From contig JADJTQ010000009.1 of assembly GCA_016711125.1 (NCBI GenBank), positions 1-64,000 of the forward strand: a stretch of DNA of 64,000 nt, written 5' to 3'. Shown piece by piece: positions 35,019 through 45,251 of this stretch. Positions within the stretch are counted from its first letter, which is position 1. The number at the start of each line of letters is the position of its first letter. Source of the DNA: Saprospiraceae bacterium (GTDB taxonomy: Bacteria > Bacteroidota > Bacteroidia > Chitinophagales > Saprospiraceae). Under the pieces are notes generated by a model. It had not been told where the DNA came from and did not search any database. It worked only from the letters and a program-made list of their open reading frames with translations. Made by a program: the position numbers and the translations under genes.

Positions 35019-35387
35019 CGTTCTAGTTATTACTGGCCAAAGACGTGCCATGTGGGTAAAATCGCAAAAGAAATTTATTATAGATAAGACAATGTCTTTA
35101 AGGAATCCATGGAAATCCAATCCTGTGAATCGACTTACCGCTATGCTCAAATTATTCGCTTGATTAACTGGCATTGCAACATGACCGGGTAGTTTGGTCT
35201 TGTTCTGGTGAGCGGCTCTGCACCCTTATAACTCTCTTAAAGGAGAGAACCTACCGTCACTAAAATACCTAAAACGTTATTCATAGCACCATATAAAGTC
35301 TCTCCCATTTCCAACCCCCGATATTTATCTTCGGTGGATTTAGGAGTCCATCCTGCTAATTAATCCTAAACAAGTTCGTTGCGACTA

Positions 35388-37985
35388 TTATTCGGGTTCG
35401 AATCCGAGAATTACCTGGAATTTCCCTAGTTCTGACCATTTATAACCATCCGGATTATTAAGTACTTCTGGTTTGTCAAAGCCAAAACCATAATCGAATC
35501 CTAGTGTGCCAAACATAGGGAGGAATACCCTTAAGCCTAAGCCTGCAGACCTGCGTAAGTTAAAAGGATCGTAATCTCTGAAACTAGCATAGGCGTTCCC
35601 GGCATCGGCAAAAGCCAGGACATATATGGTGGAACTCGGATTAAGAGATACCGGATACCGAAGCTCTAATGAAAACTTGTTGTAGATGGCAGCCCCGGTC
35701 ACTCGCTGTGTTTGGGGTTGAAATTGAGCAGGAAAGTCCGAATTCTCATAGCCCCGGAAATAGATTTGATCCCTGCCAGTGATGGTATATTGTGTAGCCA
35801 GAGGCTCGGCGGCAAATTCAAAACGCTCAAAGGGTGACTCACCCACTTTTTTATTATAGAAACCCAGCATACCCAGCTTTGCAGAGGCCTTCAAAACCAA
35901 TTTTCCAGCTACGCCATGATACCATTCAGCGGCAAATTTCCATTTGTGGTATTCGATGAATTTATAGAATTCCTGCGGACTCAGGTCTGAATAGTCTTTG
36001 CCGTTGATCAGACTGTAGGGTGGCGTCAGTTGCATGGTTAAACTGAAAGAAGCTCCATCTTTTGGAAAGATGGGCTCCGCAACCGTACTCCTCGCAAATG
36101 TCTGTTGGAAGAAGAAATTGTTGAAACGGCCATTTGAGATGACACTTCCGTTTGGAAGAAAAAAGATATTCGAAAAATCATTAAGACTTATCGTCTGTAA
36201 ATTGATCGTTGAGTTTGTAATGAAGTTATCATCAGGCCAGTTCAATCGTGACCCAAGACCCACAGAGATCTGTGCGATCGAGAGATTCTGACTGATGAGA
36301 AAGCTGGAATTTTTGGTATAAAAACCTGCTAGTGTAAACGAGTTTGGTTTTCGACCTCCTAACCAAGGGTCGGTAAACGAAAAATTGTACGATTGATAAT
36401 ATTGCCCATTAGTCTGAGCCCTTAGCGATACCTTCTGTCCATCGCCCTGGGGCAATGGTTTCCATGCTTTTCCATTGCGTAAATTTCGCAGTGAAAAATT
36501 ATTAAAGGTCACCCCTAGTGTTCCAATGAGGCCTCCCCGATAAAATGAATTACTGGGCTGGTATCCTGCACTGAGTTCCAACTGGTCAGACGATTTCTCT
36601 TCCACCTGATATTCAATATCTACAGTGCCCCGGTTTGGATTGACGGGAGTATTCATGCCAATCGTCTCTGGGTTAAAGTAACCAAGATTAATGATCTGTC
36701 TCTGGGATCGTATTAATTCCTGTCGGCTAAACTTTTCACCCGGTTTGGTCCTTAACTCTCTCCTGATCACGTGTTCGTGCGTCCGATCATTGCCGGCTAC
36801 TACGACCCGGTCTATATTGGCTTGGGGCCCTTCAAATATCCGCATCTCCAAATCAATACTATCATTATCAATGGCCACCTCAATCGGATCGACTCTAAAA
36901 AAGAGATATCCGTTGTCCATATAAAGTGAGCTGACGTCACGGCCATCAAGGCTGAATGATAATCGTTGATCAAGCAGTTCCTGGTTGTACACATCGCCAG
37001 CATTAATACCAAGCCGTTCCTTTAAGATTTCATCTTCATAGATTGAGTTCCCCTTCCAGGTAATATCTCGAAAATAATAGCGACGGCCCTCGTTGAAGGT
37101 CATGCCAAGATATAGTTTACCTTCCGCATCTCTCCAAAGTGTATCGTCTACAATCCGGGCATCCCGGTATCCGATCGTATTATAGTAATCAATGATCGAT
37201 TTTTGATCGGTTTTGTAGTCGTCCTGAATATATTTTGAGGATGCTAAAAAACGCCTTTTCATCTTGGTGTTTTTCATCTGCTTACGCAACTTTTTGGCGG
37301 AAGCGGCTTCATTGCCAGATATGACCATGTCTTCTACCTTTATCCGTTCCTTGCGGTCAATGGCAAATTCCAGCAGAATGGCATTTTTCAGTTTTTCCTC
37401 TGGCTTTTCAATCGCTTCGACCTCCACATCAAGATAACCTTTCTTGACAAAGAAGTTTTTGATGGCAGTAATCGAATTCACCTTGGTGGCGTCGGTTACG
37501 ATACCTCCACGCAACAGGAAAGGCTTAAGTAAGGTATTTAAGTCTTCTTCATAAAGTTTCTTAATGCCACTATAAGTATGCCGGGATAACCTGGGTCTTT
37601 CCTGCAAAATGATTTGTAAAAACACAACATCGCCAATGACTTTCTCCTGTACTATTTGTATATCGGTAAAAAGCTTTTGCCTCCAAAGATTTTGAATGGC
37701 TCTTTTGACATCGTCACCTGGGATAGTGATCTTTTTCCCTTTCTTTAGACCCGAAACGATCAATATGGCATTTGCATCACTGAAGTTAGCCCCAGATATT
37801 TTGACTTCGCCAATTTCGTATTCCTTCTTGTCGCTGTAATCTACTTGTTCCGTAGGCCTTATGATTACTTCAAGACTATCCTGGGCTCCAATACTGCTAT
37901 CAATGACTTGTATGGTGTCCTGGGCTCCAATACTAGTGGTGATAGTCACCAAAAACACCAAGAGAAGATAAATGCGAATATTCAT
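35388..37985 (-). CDS. bamA: Outer-membrane protein assembly factor BamA
   Basis: Inserts beta-barrel proteins into the outer membrane. About 865 residues from the start at 37985, which gives a signal peptide (MNIRIYLLLVFLVTITTSIG); an upstream start at 38111 would overlap uppS and lacks one. POTRA domains lie at about 45-390, including the segments KKYEIGEVKISGANFSDAN and GRRYYFRDITWKGNSIYEDE. The Bac_surface_Ag barrel follows (RNLRNGKAWKPLPQGDGQK; FRGYENSDFPA; ending FQVILGFEPE). SIGAQD occurs twice just after the signal peptide because of a 39-base in-frame duplication. It follows uppS as in many Bacteroidetes. Confidence 0.95.
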   Translation of the reverse strand: MNIRIYLLLVFLVTITTSIGAQDTIQVIDSSIGAQDSLEVIIRPTEQVDYSDKKEYEIGEVKISGANFSDANAILIVSGLKKGKKITIPGDDVKRAIQNLWRQKLFTDIQIVQEKVIGDVVFLQIILQERPRLSRHTYSGIKKLYEEDLNTLLKPFLLRGGIVTDATKVNSITAIKNFFVKKGYLDVEVEAIEKPEEKLKNAILLEFAIDRKERIKVEDMVISGNEAASAKKLRKQMKNTKMKRRFLASSKYIQDDYKTDQKSIIDYYNTIGYRDARIVDDTLWRDAEGKLYLGMTFNEGRRYYFRDITWKGNSIYEDEILKERLGINAGDVYNQELLDQRLSFSLDGRDVSSLYMDNGYLFFRVDPIEVAIDNDSIDLEMRIFEGPQANIDRVVVAGNDRTHEHVIRRELRTKPGEKFSRQELIRSQRQIINLGYFNPETIGMNTPVNPNRGTVDIEYQVEEKSSDQLELSAGYQPSNSFYRGGLIGTLGVTFNNFSLRNLRNGKAWKPLPQGDGQKVSLRAQTNGQYYQSYNFSFTDPWLGGRKPNSFTLAGFYTKNSSFLISQNLSIAQISVGLGSRLNWPDDNFITNSTINLQTISLNDFSNIFFLPNGSVISNGRFNNFFFQQTFARSTVAEPIFPKDGASFSLTMQLTPPYSLINGKDYSDLSPQEFYKFIEYHKWKFAAEWYHGVAGKLVLKASAKLGMLGFYNKKVGESPFERFEFAAEPLATQYTITGRDQIYFRGYENSDFPAQFQPQTQRVTGAAIYNKFSLELRYPVSLNPSSTIYVLAFADAGNAYASFRDYDPFNLRRSAGLGLRVFLPMFGTLGFDYGFGFDKPEVLNNPDGYKWSELGKFQVILGFEPE

Positions 37986-38094
37986 ATAGTGTAAAGTGTA
38001 TCGAACAAACGAATGGCAAAGGTAACTGTTGCCGGTTGATTCGCACGTTAACGTTTTCTTAAGGCTCTTAAGCATCATCATTGTAAATATTCCT

Positions 38095-38835
38095 TTATGC
38101 CAACTGCTCACTTATTTTCCCAAATCGACGTTCCCGGTTTTGATAGTCGACGATTGCCCGGTAGAGATCTTGTTTTCGAAAGTCAGGCCAAAAAGTATCG
38201 GTAAAATAGAGTTCTGAGTAGGCAATCTGCCATAGCAGAAAATTACTGATACGCAGTTCACCACTAGTCCGAATCAGCAATTCCGGATCTGGCATATCAT
38301 GAGTAGTAAGGTAACTTTGAAAAATGTCTTCTGTCAACTTTTCCGAATCCAGACCTTTGGTGGCATCCCAATGGATCTTTTTTGCGGCTTCCATCAGTTC
38401 CCATCGGGCACTGTAATTTAGAGCCAGCACTAAGGTCAGCCTTTTATTGTTTTGGGTTATCTCAATGCCCTCCCGAAGTGCTTCGAGGGTTTTATCGGGC
38501 AATTTTTCAAGATTTCCAATTGCTTTCAGGCGGATATTATTATCCATTAATGTTGATACTTCCTTACGAATGGTTTCCACCAGCAGCGACATGAGGGCAT
38601 TGACTTCCAGCAATGGTCTATTCCAGTTTTCTGTCGAAAAGGCATACAGAGTGAGGTACTCGATACCAAGTTCTGCAGCAGCTTCCGAAACCTCTCTGAC
38701 TGATTTTACTCCATTTTTATGGCCAAATACCCGGGGTTGATTTTGTTGTTTTGCCCAGCGTCCATTACCATCCATAATAATAGCAATATGTTTTGGCAGC
38801 CGACTCAAATCAATCTTTTCCTTAAAATCAACCAT
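38095..38835 (-). CDS. uppS: Undecaprenyl diphosphate synthase (isoprenyl transferase)
   Basis: Makes the C55 carrier lipid for peptidoglycan and surface polysaccharide. 246 residues. IAIIMDGNGRWAKQQ holds the catalytic aspartate (D22), with VFGHKNGVKSVREV, LTLYAFSTENWNRP and the C-terminal PELLIRTSGELRISNFLLWQ and YSELYFTDTFWPDF. It is first in a two-gene unit with bamA and has its own promoter box. Confidence 0.97.
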   Translation of the reverse strand: MVDFKEKIDLSRLPKHIAIIMDGNGRWAKQQNQPRVFGHKNGVKSVREVSEAAAELGIEYLTLYAFSTENWNRPLLEVNALMSLLVETIRKEVSTLMDNNIRLKAIGNLEKLPDKTLEALREGIEITQNNKRLTLVLALNYSARWELMEAAKKIHWDATKGLDSEKLTEDIFQSYLTTHDMPDPELLIRTSGELRISNFLLWQIAYSELYFTDTFWPDFRKQDLYRAIVDYQNRERRFGKISEQLA

Positions 38836-38855
38836 AGTTCGTATGAAAATGGCTG

Positions 38856-38863
38856 CAAAGTTA
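38856..38863 (-). promoter_or_regulatory. Promoter -7 box TAACTTTG for uppS-bamA
   Basis: Exact TAnnTTTG match on the minus strand, 20 bases before the uppS start; the leader RNA would be short. Confidence 0.5.
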
Positions 38864-39022
38864 TAAAATTTGACCTGGTTCTTGAAAATGTACCATTTGA
38901 CATTGACAGAATCTTAGTAGATCATGACTTAACATGATTTTTAATCACGGGGATTTAGAGAGAGTTGGATTGATTAAACGATAAATCTTTATCTTGACCC
39001 TCAGTCAATTACTCACTCGGTA

Positions 39023-40899
39023 ATGAGAATACTTTTTTTTTATTTGTGCCTGTTGGCAAATGTATCTGTGAGCTTCGGTCAGCAGGCAACTACGATACTG
39101 TTTGACCAGGGTAGCTATGGATTTGACTATTCGAATCTTAGTGATATAAGATGGAAACAAGAACGATCATATCAAATTTTAGTGCGTCAGGCGACTGATC
39201 TGGACCTCCTCAAAAACGTTTCGATTGAAATCAATCGGCAGGCAGGTGATCAATTGCAGGGAGCTCTGGCTATAACGCGAAAATTGAATGGATCTATTGA
39301 CACCATACCTCAGGATTCGTTTAAATTACAACCCTATGATGCAGTGTATGCAGAGTACATTGCTCAACTCCTTGATCTTGCAGTTGGAGATACCATTGAT
39401 GTTCAATACGTTATTCTATCCAAACCTACGACTGACATTATCCGTTGGGAGATTCAGCATGCTTACCCGGTTGAGAAAAGTACTTTTCAGTTTATTGTTC
39501 CAGAAGTTTGTATTTATCAGGATCATATTACCAACAACTCATTTCTTGCTACTGAAACGGCGCTGGACACTACCTATGTTATTGAGCGAAACAGGATTCC
39601 TTCAAAAGGTCTCAATATTTCTTTTCAGAATATTCCAGCCTTTGTCGAGGAGCCATTTGCACCGGATCTTAATGAAACCCGCCCTGCTGTGCTTTTTGCG
39701 ATTTCTGACCTTAGATTGGGAAACACTGAACTATATATGCCGAGCTGGGCAGATCAGGTCACTGATCTGATAGTAGGTGACTATTTCGGTAAACAATTCA
39801 GAGTGAGGGTCAATTATAAATGGCTAGTCGATCAGGCGCAAAGCATCTTGAATACAAGATATACCGAAGAGCTAATGTTTCTGAAATTGTATGAGTTCGT
39901 CCATACCCAATTTGAATGGGATGGTACTTACGGGCTTTTCCCTTCCCATACTCTTCAAGAGATGCAGACGGTAAAAGTGGTCAATAAAGCCAGTATGAAC
40001 ATGGCCTTGCTTGCCCTGCTACAAGAAGCTGAGTTTAAGGCATATCCTCTTTTGGTGAGTACGATTGATCAACCTTTTATTTACACGGAAATTCCCAACC
40101 TCAATCAATTCAATCATTTTTTAATTGCTATCGAGCGGGGTAAGACAATTTATTATTTGGACGCAGGTGATCCTTTGCTGCCAATCGGATTTGTAGACAG
40201 TGCAGTGAGACATAGTCAAGCTATATTGATCAAAAACTACAAAGGTGTTTGGGCCGAGATTCCAGATTTCGAAGGCAAAAGCACCTTTATGATTAACCTT
40301 AACATACGTGATGACCTTTCTGCCTCGGGCTCAATCCAGGTCAGTTTTGAGGGATATGATGCCCAAAATGAAAGACATTACCTCAATGGGGACCCACAAG
40401 GTTTATATTGGAAAGAACGAGTTACCGCCATTAGTCCTAACATTCGCATTGATTCTATCCGGTTTGATAATGTTAAAAACCTATTGGAGCCGTTCATTAA
40501 CAAGATCTATTTTCACATCGAACCATCTGAAGATCAGGAAGAGATGACTTTTTTTCCGGTTTTCTACACTTTTTTTAATCAGGTATATTTTACCGATTCG
40601 GTAAGGGTAAATCGGATTGTTTTCCTTCCAGGCTGAAAGAAAGGGCTATTTTTAATATCACTTTTGATTCTGGCCTTCAAGTTATCTCAATGCCCAAAGA
40701 TGTAAGGCTGCGAACGATTGACGGATCGAGTGAAATGGAATTTCGGCATTCCCAACAAAATACAAACTCTCAGTACACTTTTTCCATAGACCTGAATAAA
40801 CGTTTAGTTGAACCGGTCTACTATGATGCAATTCGAAAATATTTGCAACAGGTAGCGGAAAAATTAAACGAATCGGTGGTTATAGGAAGAAAGAGATAA
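39023..40899 (+). CDS. Exported DUF3857/transglutaminase-like protein (frameshifted near the end)
   Basis: Signal peptide MRILFFYLCLLANVSVSFG, then a DUF3857-type N-terminal domain (about 50-240, with VSIEINRQAGDQLQGALAI and YVILSKPTTDIIRWEI) and a degenerate transglutaminase-like domain (about 285-400: LKLYEFVHTQFEWDGTYGLF). The usual catalytic Cys is not visible; the expected position reads KASMNMALLALL. The frame stops at 40636, but one missing A near 40613 (CGGA/TTG) lets it continue as CFPSRLKERAIFNITFDSG to 40899, ending in a typical beta-rich tail. Full length is about 625 residues. Periplasmic; function unknown. Confidence 0.8.
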
Positions 40900-40941
40900 G
40901 CCCTTGAGCAGGTATTTGACAGTGCCGCAATCTCCGGGTTC

Positions 40942-41460
40942 CTATAGGTACCTTTCTTGGATGATTTCCAGATGGTGGATTTCATGCCCTGCGATGATAA
41001 ATCCAATAGTGAGGGGGGTCAATGGGTTTCCTGCCGCGTGACCCTGGCGCAACATCATCTCATCAGAAAAATACTTAAACATGGTAATGGTTGCCTTCCG
41101 TGTATCCTTGTATTCTTCGATGAGCGAATGTGGGTTTCGGTGTTGTATATCCAGGAAAGGAATGTATTCATCTTGCTCAAATCCAGCCAAAGGGGTTTGG
41201 TCATTACGTGAGAATCGTAAAGCCCGATAGGCAAAAATCCGTTCTGTATCAATGATGTGCAAGATCACTTCTTTAAGGGACCACTTGTCAATCGCATATC
41301 TTAGATTCCACTGATCCTCACTCCAGGACAACATTAATTGCGGAGTTTGTTCATATTGATTCATCAGCACCTTCATAAATGCTTCATTGGGCACCTTATT
41401 AATATATCCGGTGAATGGATAATCAGATGTTGTTTGGGGTCTACGTATATCTTTTTCCAT
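40942..41460 (-). CDS. DinB family protein
   Basis: 172 residues from the ATG at 41460 (MEKDIRRPQTTSDYPF); the frame is open 10 codons further. Four-helix DinB/YfiT-like fold with the metal histidines in VILHIIDTERIFAYRA and FIIAGHEIHHLEIIQERYL. Such proteins include thiol-dependent transferases such as bacillithiol transferases, but many have no known activity. The start of the next minus-strand gene is 71 bases away. Confidence 0.87.
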   Translation of the reverse strand: MEKDIRRPQTTSDYPFTGYINKVPNEAFMKVLMNQYEQTPQLMLSWSEDQWNLRYAIDKWSLKEVILHIIDTERIFAYRALRFSRNDQTPLAGFEQDEYIPFLDIQHRNPHSLIEEYKDTRKATITMFKYFSDEMMLRQGHAAGNPLTPLTIGFIIAGHEIHHLEIIQERYL

Positions 41461-41560
41461 CCTATGAATATGTAAAAGATTAATGATCAACCAGTAAAAT
41501 GTGGTACTAAATCGATTTACTTTTTTAGCAGTACAAGTGGCATATGATTTGCGAGATAGT

Positions 41561-42724
41561 TTACGGAGCTATTGCGGTACTGGGCATAATGATTTCCAGC
41601 GCCGCATTGATATGGTCGAATAAATCCGGTGGATGCCCATGTTGGTAGTCCACCGGATTTCGTTTATGACCCATTCTCACAATCACCAGATCCAGCTCAG
41701 GATTACAAATTATATATTGACCTCTGATACCCCGGGCATAGAAAAATGTAGTTGGCGGTAGCTCGCCAACCACCAATGAAAAACCATAGATATCATTGGG
41801 TCGTTTAAGTAGTACATCAGGTAACATAACCGGAGTTAAAGCTTTTCTGATATAGGAGGGATCTACGATTTGTTGCTTGTTCCATTTACCATTGTTTAAG
41901 CAGAGCTGACCTACTTTGGCAAAATCCCGGGGTGTTGCATAGAAGCAACAAAATGCCTTCTCCATGCCATTTTTGTGATCCAGGTTCCAGAATGAATCAT
42001 GCTCGGCTTGAATTGGAGTCCATAATTTTGTAGAGGCAAACTCAGAGATCGTAGTTCCCGAAGCACTTGCCAATACCATAGCCAGTACTTGCGTGTTGCC
42101 ACTGGCATAGCGAAATACTTCGCCGGGAGGCCTTCGTACCTCCAGTTTATCGATGAGCGTCTGAAGATCATCACCATAGTAGGCCTCGGCATTGTGACTG
42201 AGAGCTCCACCTTCCGACTCGATCCATTTAAGGCCCGAGCTCATTTGTAACATATGACGTATGGTGATTTTATCCTTGGGGGTGGATTTAAAAGAATTCA
42301 CATATTTGGCGACGGGATCGTCCAATCTTAGAAGACCTTCTTTGATTGCTATGCCGATTAGGGTAGCAACAATCGACTTTGCAACACTAAAAGAATTGGT
42401 CACCTTGCTCTCATCAAACGGTGGCCAATATTTTTCAAAATGAATTTTTTCATGTTGGATAACCAGAAAAGCAGTGCTTTCCAGCGCCTCTAGTTTGCCT
42501 AATGACTCAGTCGATAAGGTGACAGATTGAAAATCTTCGGCATAAATCCAAGGGCTTGGATCGCCGGCGTGAATCAATCGATTTTCAAAGGCACTCATCT
42601 CGTCGATCGCCGGCCCCAACCTTTTTGACCGGTATGACATCTTAAGACCTTTGATGATATGGGGCTTCAAAAAGAAAATGATGCCCACGATTGAAACGAT
42701 GATGAGTAAGATGCCCAAAATCAT
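41561..42724 (-). CDS. Membrane-anchored serine hydrolase, class C beta-lactamase fold
   Basis: 387 residues. One N-terminal membrane segment (ILGILLIIVSIVGIIFFL) tethers a beta-lactamase/PBP-like domain facing the periplasm. The nucleophile motif is S113-V-A-K116 in TNSFSVAKSIVATL; the second motif Y-x-N-like is in FRYASGNTQ, and a late GHK is in MGHKRNP. Such enzymes act as esterases or peptidases on cell-wall or small substrates and rarely as antibiotic lactamases. It starts 10 bases after the polysaccharide ligase gene and may share its transcript. Confidence 0.87.
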   Translation of the reverse strand: MILGILLIIVSIVGIIFFLKPHIIKGLKMSYRSKRLGPAIDEMSAFENRLIHAGDPSPWIYAEDFQSVTLSTESLGKLEALESTAFLVIQHEKIHFEKYWPPFDESKVTNSFSVAKSIVATLIGIAIKEGLLRLDDPVAKYVNSFKSTPKDKITIRHMLQMSSGLKWIESEGGALSHNAEAYYGDDLQTLIDKLEVRRPPGEVFRYASGNTQVLAMVLASASGTTISEFASTKLWTPIQAEHDSFWNLDHKNGMEKAFCCFYATPRDFAKVGQLCLNNGKWNKQQIVDPSYIRKALTPVMLPDVLLKRPNDIYGFSLVVGELPPTTFFYARGIRGQYIICNPELDLVIVRMGHKRNPVDYQHGHPPDLFDHINAALEIIMPSTAIAP

Positions 42725-42734
42725 AATGTTCTAG

Positions 42735-43313
42735 TTATTTTTTTTGTGATCGTTCCCGACTAACTATATCGATAGCTACAATGATAGCCATGGCACCAAA
42801 AACAGGTACACTGGCCTTGTCGGAGTCAAGAAAATTATTGAGAAATCCATGTGAAAAATAAGTAACAAGTGCCAGGGTAGCAAATAGAAGAAAATGCCGG
42901 GGCATGCCATCTGTTAGCCTTTTGTAGCAACGATAAGCCGTAAAAAAAATCGTTGTAAGAAGAAATAATACAATCAACAATCCGGGATATCCTGTCTCAG
43001 CCAAGGGGCCGAGGTACTCACTATGCGCATTCCCAACATCTCCAAAGTTGGTGCTGATTATGGTCAAATCACGTGATTTTTGATAGGGGGCATATTCAAA
43101 CATATAAGTACCTGGACCAAATCCGAATATTGGTTTTTCCTTGACCATGGCAAAGACCGAATTCCAACGATTTATTCGTTCCAGATTGGAGGCATCTGTA
43201 GTTATATTGGTGATCGACTCTACATTTTCAACAAGGTTTTCTGATGAGTCAATACGATTTTTTTGCAATTGTAAAAGAATGTCATTAAAGGTAAATAGCA
43301 GAATTAGGGCCAA
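42735..43313 (-). CDS. O-antigen ligase/polymerase-like protein, C-terminal part
   Basis: Continuation of the next entry. It contains the periplasmic loop with NVESITNITTDASNLERINR, NSVFAMVKEKPIFGFGPGTY and NAHSEYLGPLAETGYPG, the conserved ligase/polymerase (Wzy_C) segment, followed by three membrane helices. Two frameshifts separate it from the N-terminal part: the T4 run at 43356-43359 lacks one base, and a second shift lies at about 43305-43312 (GGGCC). Confidence 0.8.
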   Translation of the reverse strand: MALILLFTFNDILLQLQKNRIDSSENLVENVESITNITTDASNLERINRWNSVFAMVKEKPIFGFGPGTYMFEYAPYQKSRDLTIISTNFGDVGNAHSEYLGPLAETGYPGLLIVLFLLTTIFFTAYRCYKRLTDGMPRHFLLFATLALVTYFSHGFLNNFLDSDKASVPVFGAMAIIVAIDIVSRERSQKK

Positions 43314-43340
43314 TCACTGCTCCAATGCCAAATATCAACT

Positions 43341-44177
43341 TTACACTGATACGGATTTTACAATGGCCCAAATAACAAAGGCGACTACAACACTTAGCAG
43401 TGCTGCCCTTGAGTAGGTATAAACCAATGTGACAAAAAGCAAAATCAATGACAAAAGACCTAAAAATCTTGCTTCCCATGATTGCCTGGTACGAGTCACA
43501 AAGCCAAATACAACCGGGATGAAAAATGCCGCGACAGCACCATATTGGGTATGGTCACGGTAGAATGGCTCCATAACCCAATGAGCAGGATCTTCCTCAA
43601 ACCCATAGTTAGCATGCCTAAGCGTAGTATAAATGACGATTCCGATGAAAGGGACTAGGTACAGCAATAAAAATTTAGAGATGTTCCGGTGGTTCAGAAA
43701 AATGGTGGCACCGGCAAAAAATATTGGCACGATAAACCAAGCCCGGGAAATCAGATACTTGATCGAGACGATAGGTTGAACGCTAGTGAGAGAAGTAACA
43801 AATAGCCAGGCAAAATAGATGTAAATCGCTATGGATACCGGATGTATAATCACCGCTTTTGCAATCACCTGCGAGTGCAACTGACCCAATAAGATAACAA
43901 TCATAAAACCAAACAAAAGGGGTTCGGTCGGCAAGTAGAAGGCAATCTCTCCTCGCCCCAATTCTTCGAGGTTGATTGAAAACGGAGTTAAAAATACAAT
44001 GGCAAAAAGGAGATATTTAGGTTTGAAGAATGCCAGAAGTGCAACGACCATAGCCACGGGCAATGCAACGATACTCCATTGTTCGCGAAAGAATGCTACC
44101 ATCGTAATCAGTAGGTATACCGCACTTGCCATAATGGGCCAGTGAGCAGATTTGTCATTTGAAAGCTGACGTATCAT
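43341..44177 (-). CDS. O-antigen ligase/polymerase-like protein, N-terminal part (frameshifted)
   Basis: First ~275 residues of a polytopic membrane protein of the O-antigen ligase/Wzy superfamily. About eight membrane helices are visible. YDRDHTQYGAVAAFFIP-like and YTYSRAALLSVVVAF segments are typical of the region before the large periplasmic loop. The frame ends as IVKSVSV but with one more A would read IVKIRISVKLIFGIGAVIG, joining toward the C-terminal part. It acts on undecaprenyl-linked glycans in the inner membrane, either polymerising or transferring them. It lies 11 bases after the Wzz-like gene. Confidence 0.8.
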   Translation of the reverse strand: MIRQLSNDKSAHWPIMASAVYLLITMVAFFREQWSIVALPVAMVVALLAFFKPKYLLFAIVFLTPFSINLEELGRGEIAFYLPTEPLLFGFMIVILLGQLHSQVIAKAVIIHPVSIAIYIYFAWLFVTSLTSVQPIVSIKYLISRAWFIVPIFFAGATIFLNHRNISKFLLLYLVPFIGIVIYTTLRHANYGFEEDPAHWVMEPFYRDHTQYGAVAAFFIPVVFGFVTRTRQSWEARFLGLLSLILLFVTLVYTYSRAALLSVVVAFVIWAIVKSVSV

Positions 44178-44188
44178 AGAGGAAAGAC

Positions 44189-45193
44189 CTAGGTAGAAAT
44201 ACGGCTAAAAATTTTTTCAGAATTCTCGCGAAGTATCAATAAAACGAGGGCAAAAAGCAATACGGAAAACAAAGCTCCAGCTACTACCAACCATCTAATA
44301 GGAAAAGACTTCTTATCAGCCGCAATAGCATGATCCACTACAAATTTTTGAGGAATATCTATCGACATATCGGCGATAAATTGATTGCGGTAGCTATTAA
44401 ATTTCATCTTTTGATCGGTCAGTATATCGCGTTCTTTCTTTTTCGTATCATATTCATCGCCATGTTCCTTATTTGATTCGATTTGTTGATGTAGTTCTTG
44501 AATGACCCTATTGCCACCATTACGAAGAGCTTCTCCATAAGCCTGATAAAGACCACTTCTCTCAAGATCTCCAACCACTCCCATTGCCTGGAGGCGGTCT
44601 AGTTCAGTAATAATTTTTTGAAGTGAGGTATCAAGGCGCAAACCCTCATCTTCCAGCATGGTCATTGATGTCTTTGCCCGGTCGCGAATCATCCTGTTTT
44701 TGACGCTGTCTGTAAATTCAGCAACACTATTGGCTATCTCCGCAGCTTTTTGGGGGTTCGTATCATCGACTGTAATGTCGATTGAATTGTATTTGGTTCG
44801 TTTAGCAGAGATGTTACTCCGGTATTTTTGTCTGATTTTTGAACGGGAATATCTGTCGTCCCGATCTATTTTATAGTGGGTATAGAGTCCATTTTTTTCA
44901 ACAACCCTTTCAAATAGTTCTTCCGAATTAATGATTTGCAAAAGCTGCTCGGCCTCCTCTTCTTCACCAAAATCAGAAATATTACCCCGGCGTACATTGC
45001 TTTCATTGAGGGTAAGCGAATTGGTTCGGGCGGGAAAAATGACAACGGTAGAGCGGTAGTATTCCGTCAAAAGCAAGGAAATGACCGCCGCAACAATCGT
45101 AGTTATGATTGCGAGGATAGACAGAAACTTCCGGTGCCTCCAGATTAACGAGAAAAGTGTTGCAATACTTAAATCAGGAGCGGGTTGTGCCAT
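44189..45193 (-). CDS. Wzz-type polysaccharide chain-length determinant
   Basis: 334 residues with two membrane helices (about 24-46 and 297-318) enclosing a long periplasmic coiled-coil domain. The N-terminal DLSIATLFSLIWRHRKFL and the fragment YYRSTVVIFPARTNSL are typical of Wzz/GumC-like proteins. The helical hairpin EDEGLRLDTSLQKIITELDR is visible. No kinase domain is attached. It controls glycan length together with the neighbouring polymerase and flippase genes. Confidence 0.88.
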   Translation of the reverse strand: MAQPAPDLSIATLFSLIWRHRKFLSILAIITTIVAAVISLLLTEYYRSTVVIFPARTNSLTLNESNVRRGNISDFGEEEEAEQLLQIINSEELFERVVEKNGLYTHYKIDRDDRYSRSKIRQKYRSNISAKRTKYNSIDITVDDTNPQKAAEIANSVAEFTDSVKNRMIRDRAKTSMTMLEDEGLRLDTSLQKIITELDRLQAMGVVGDLERSGLYQAYGEALRNGGNRVIQELHQQIESNKEHGDEYDTKKKERDILTDQKMKFNSYRNQFIADMSIDIPQKFVVDHAIAADKKSFPIRWLVVAGALFSVLLFALVLLILRENSEKIFSRIST

Positions 45194-45251
45194 ATGATGT
45201 TACTAAATGTGCAAATGTAGAAAAAAGAACCCCTTCATGACGATCCATCTG

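Noticed and set aside
35391..35410. tRNA T-arm-like string GGTTCGAATCC
   Set aside because: It lies at the 3' end of bamA and encodes its last residues; no acceptor, D or anticodon stems surround it.
41561..42724. Serine hydrolase as an antibiotic-resistance beta-lactamase
   Set aside because: SxxK fold is shared by many esterases and peptidases; membrane-anchored form and lack of other lactamase hallmarks do not support resistance.
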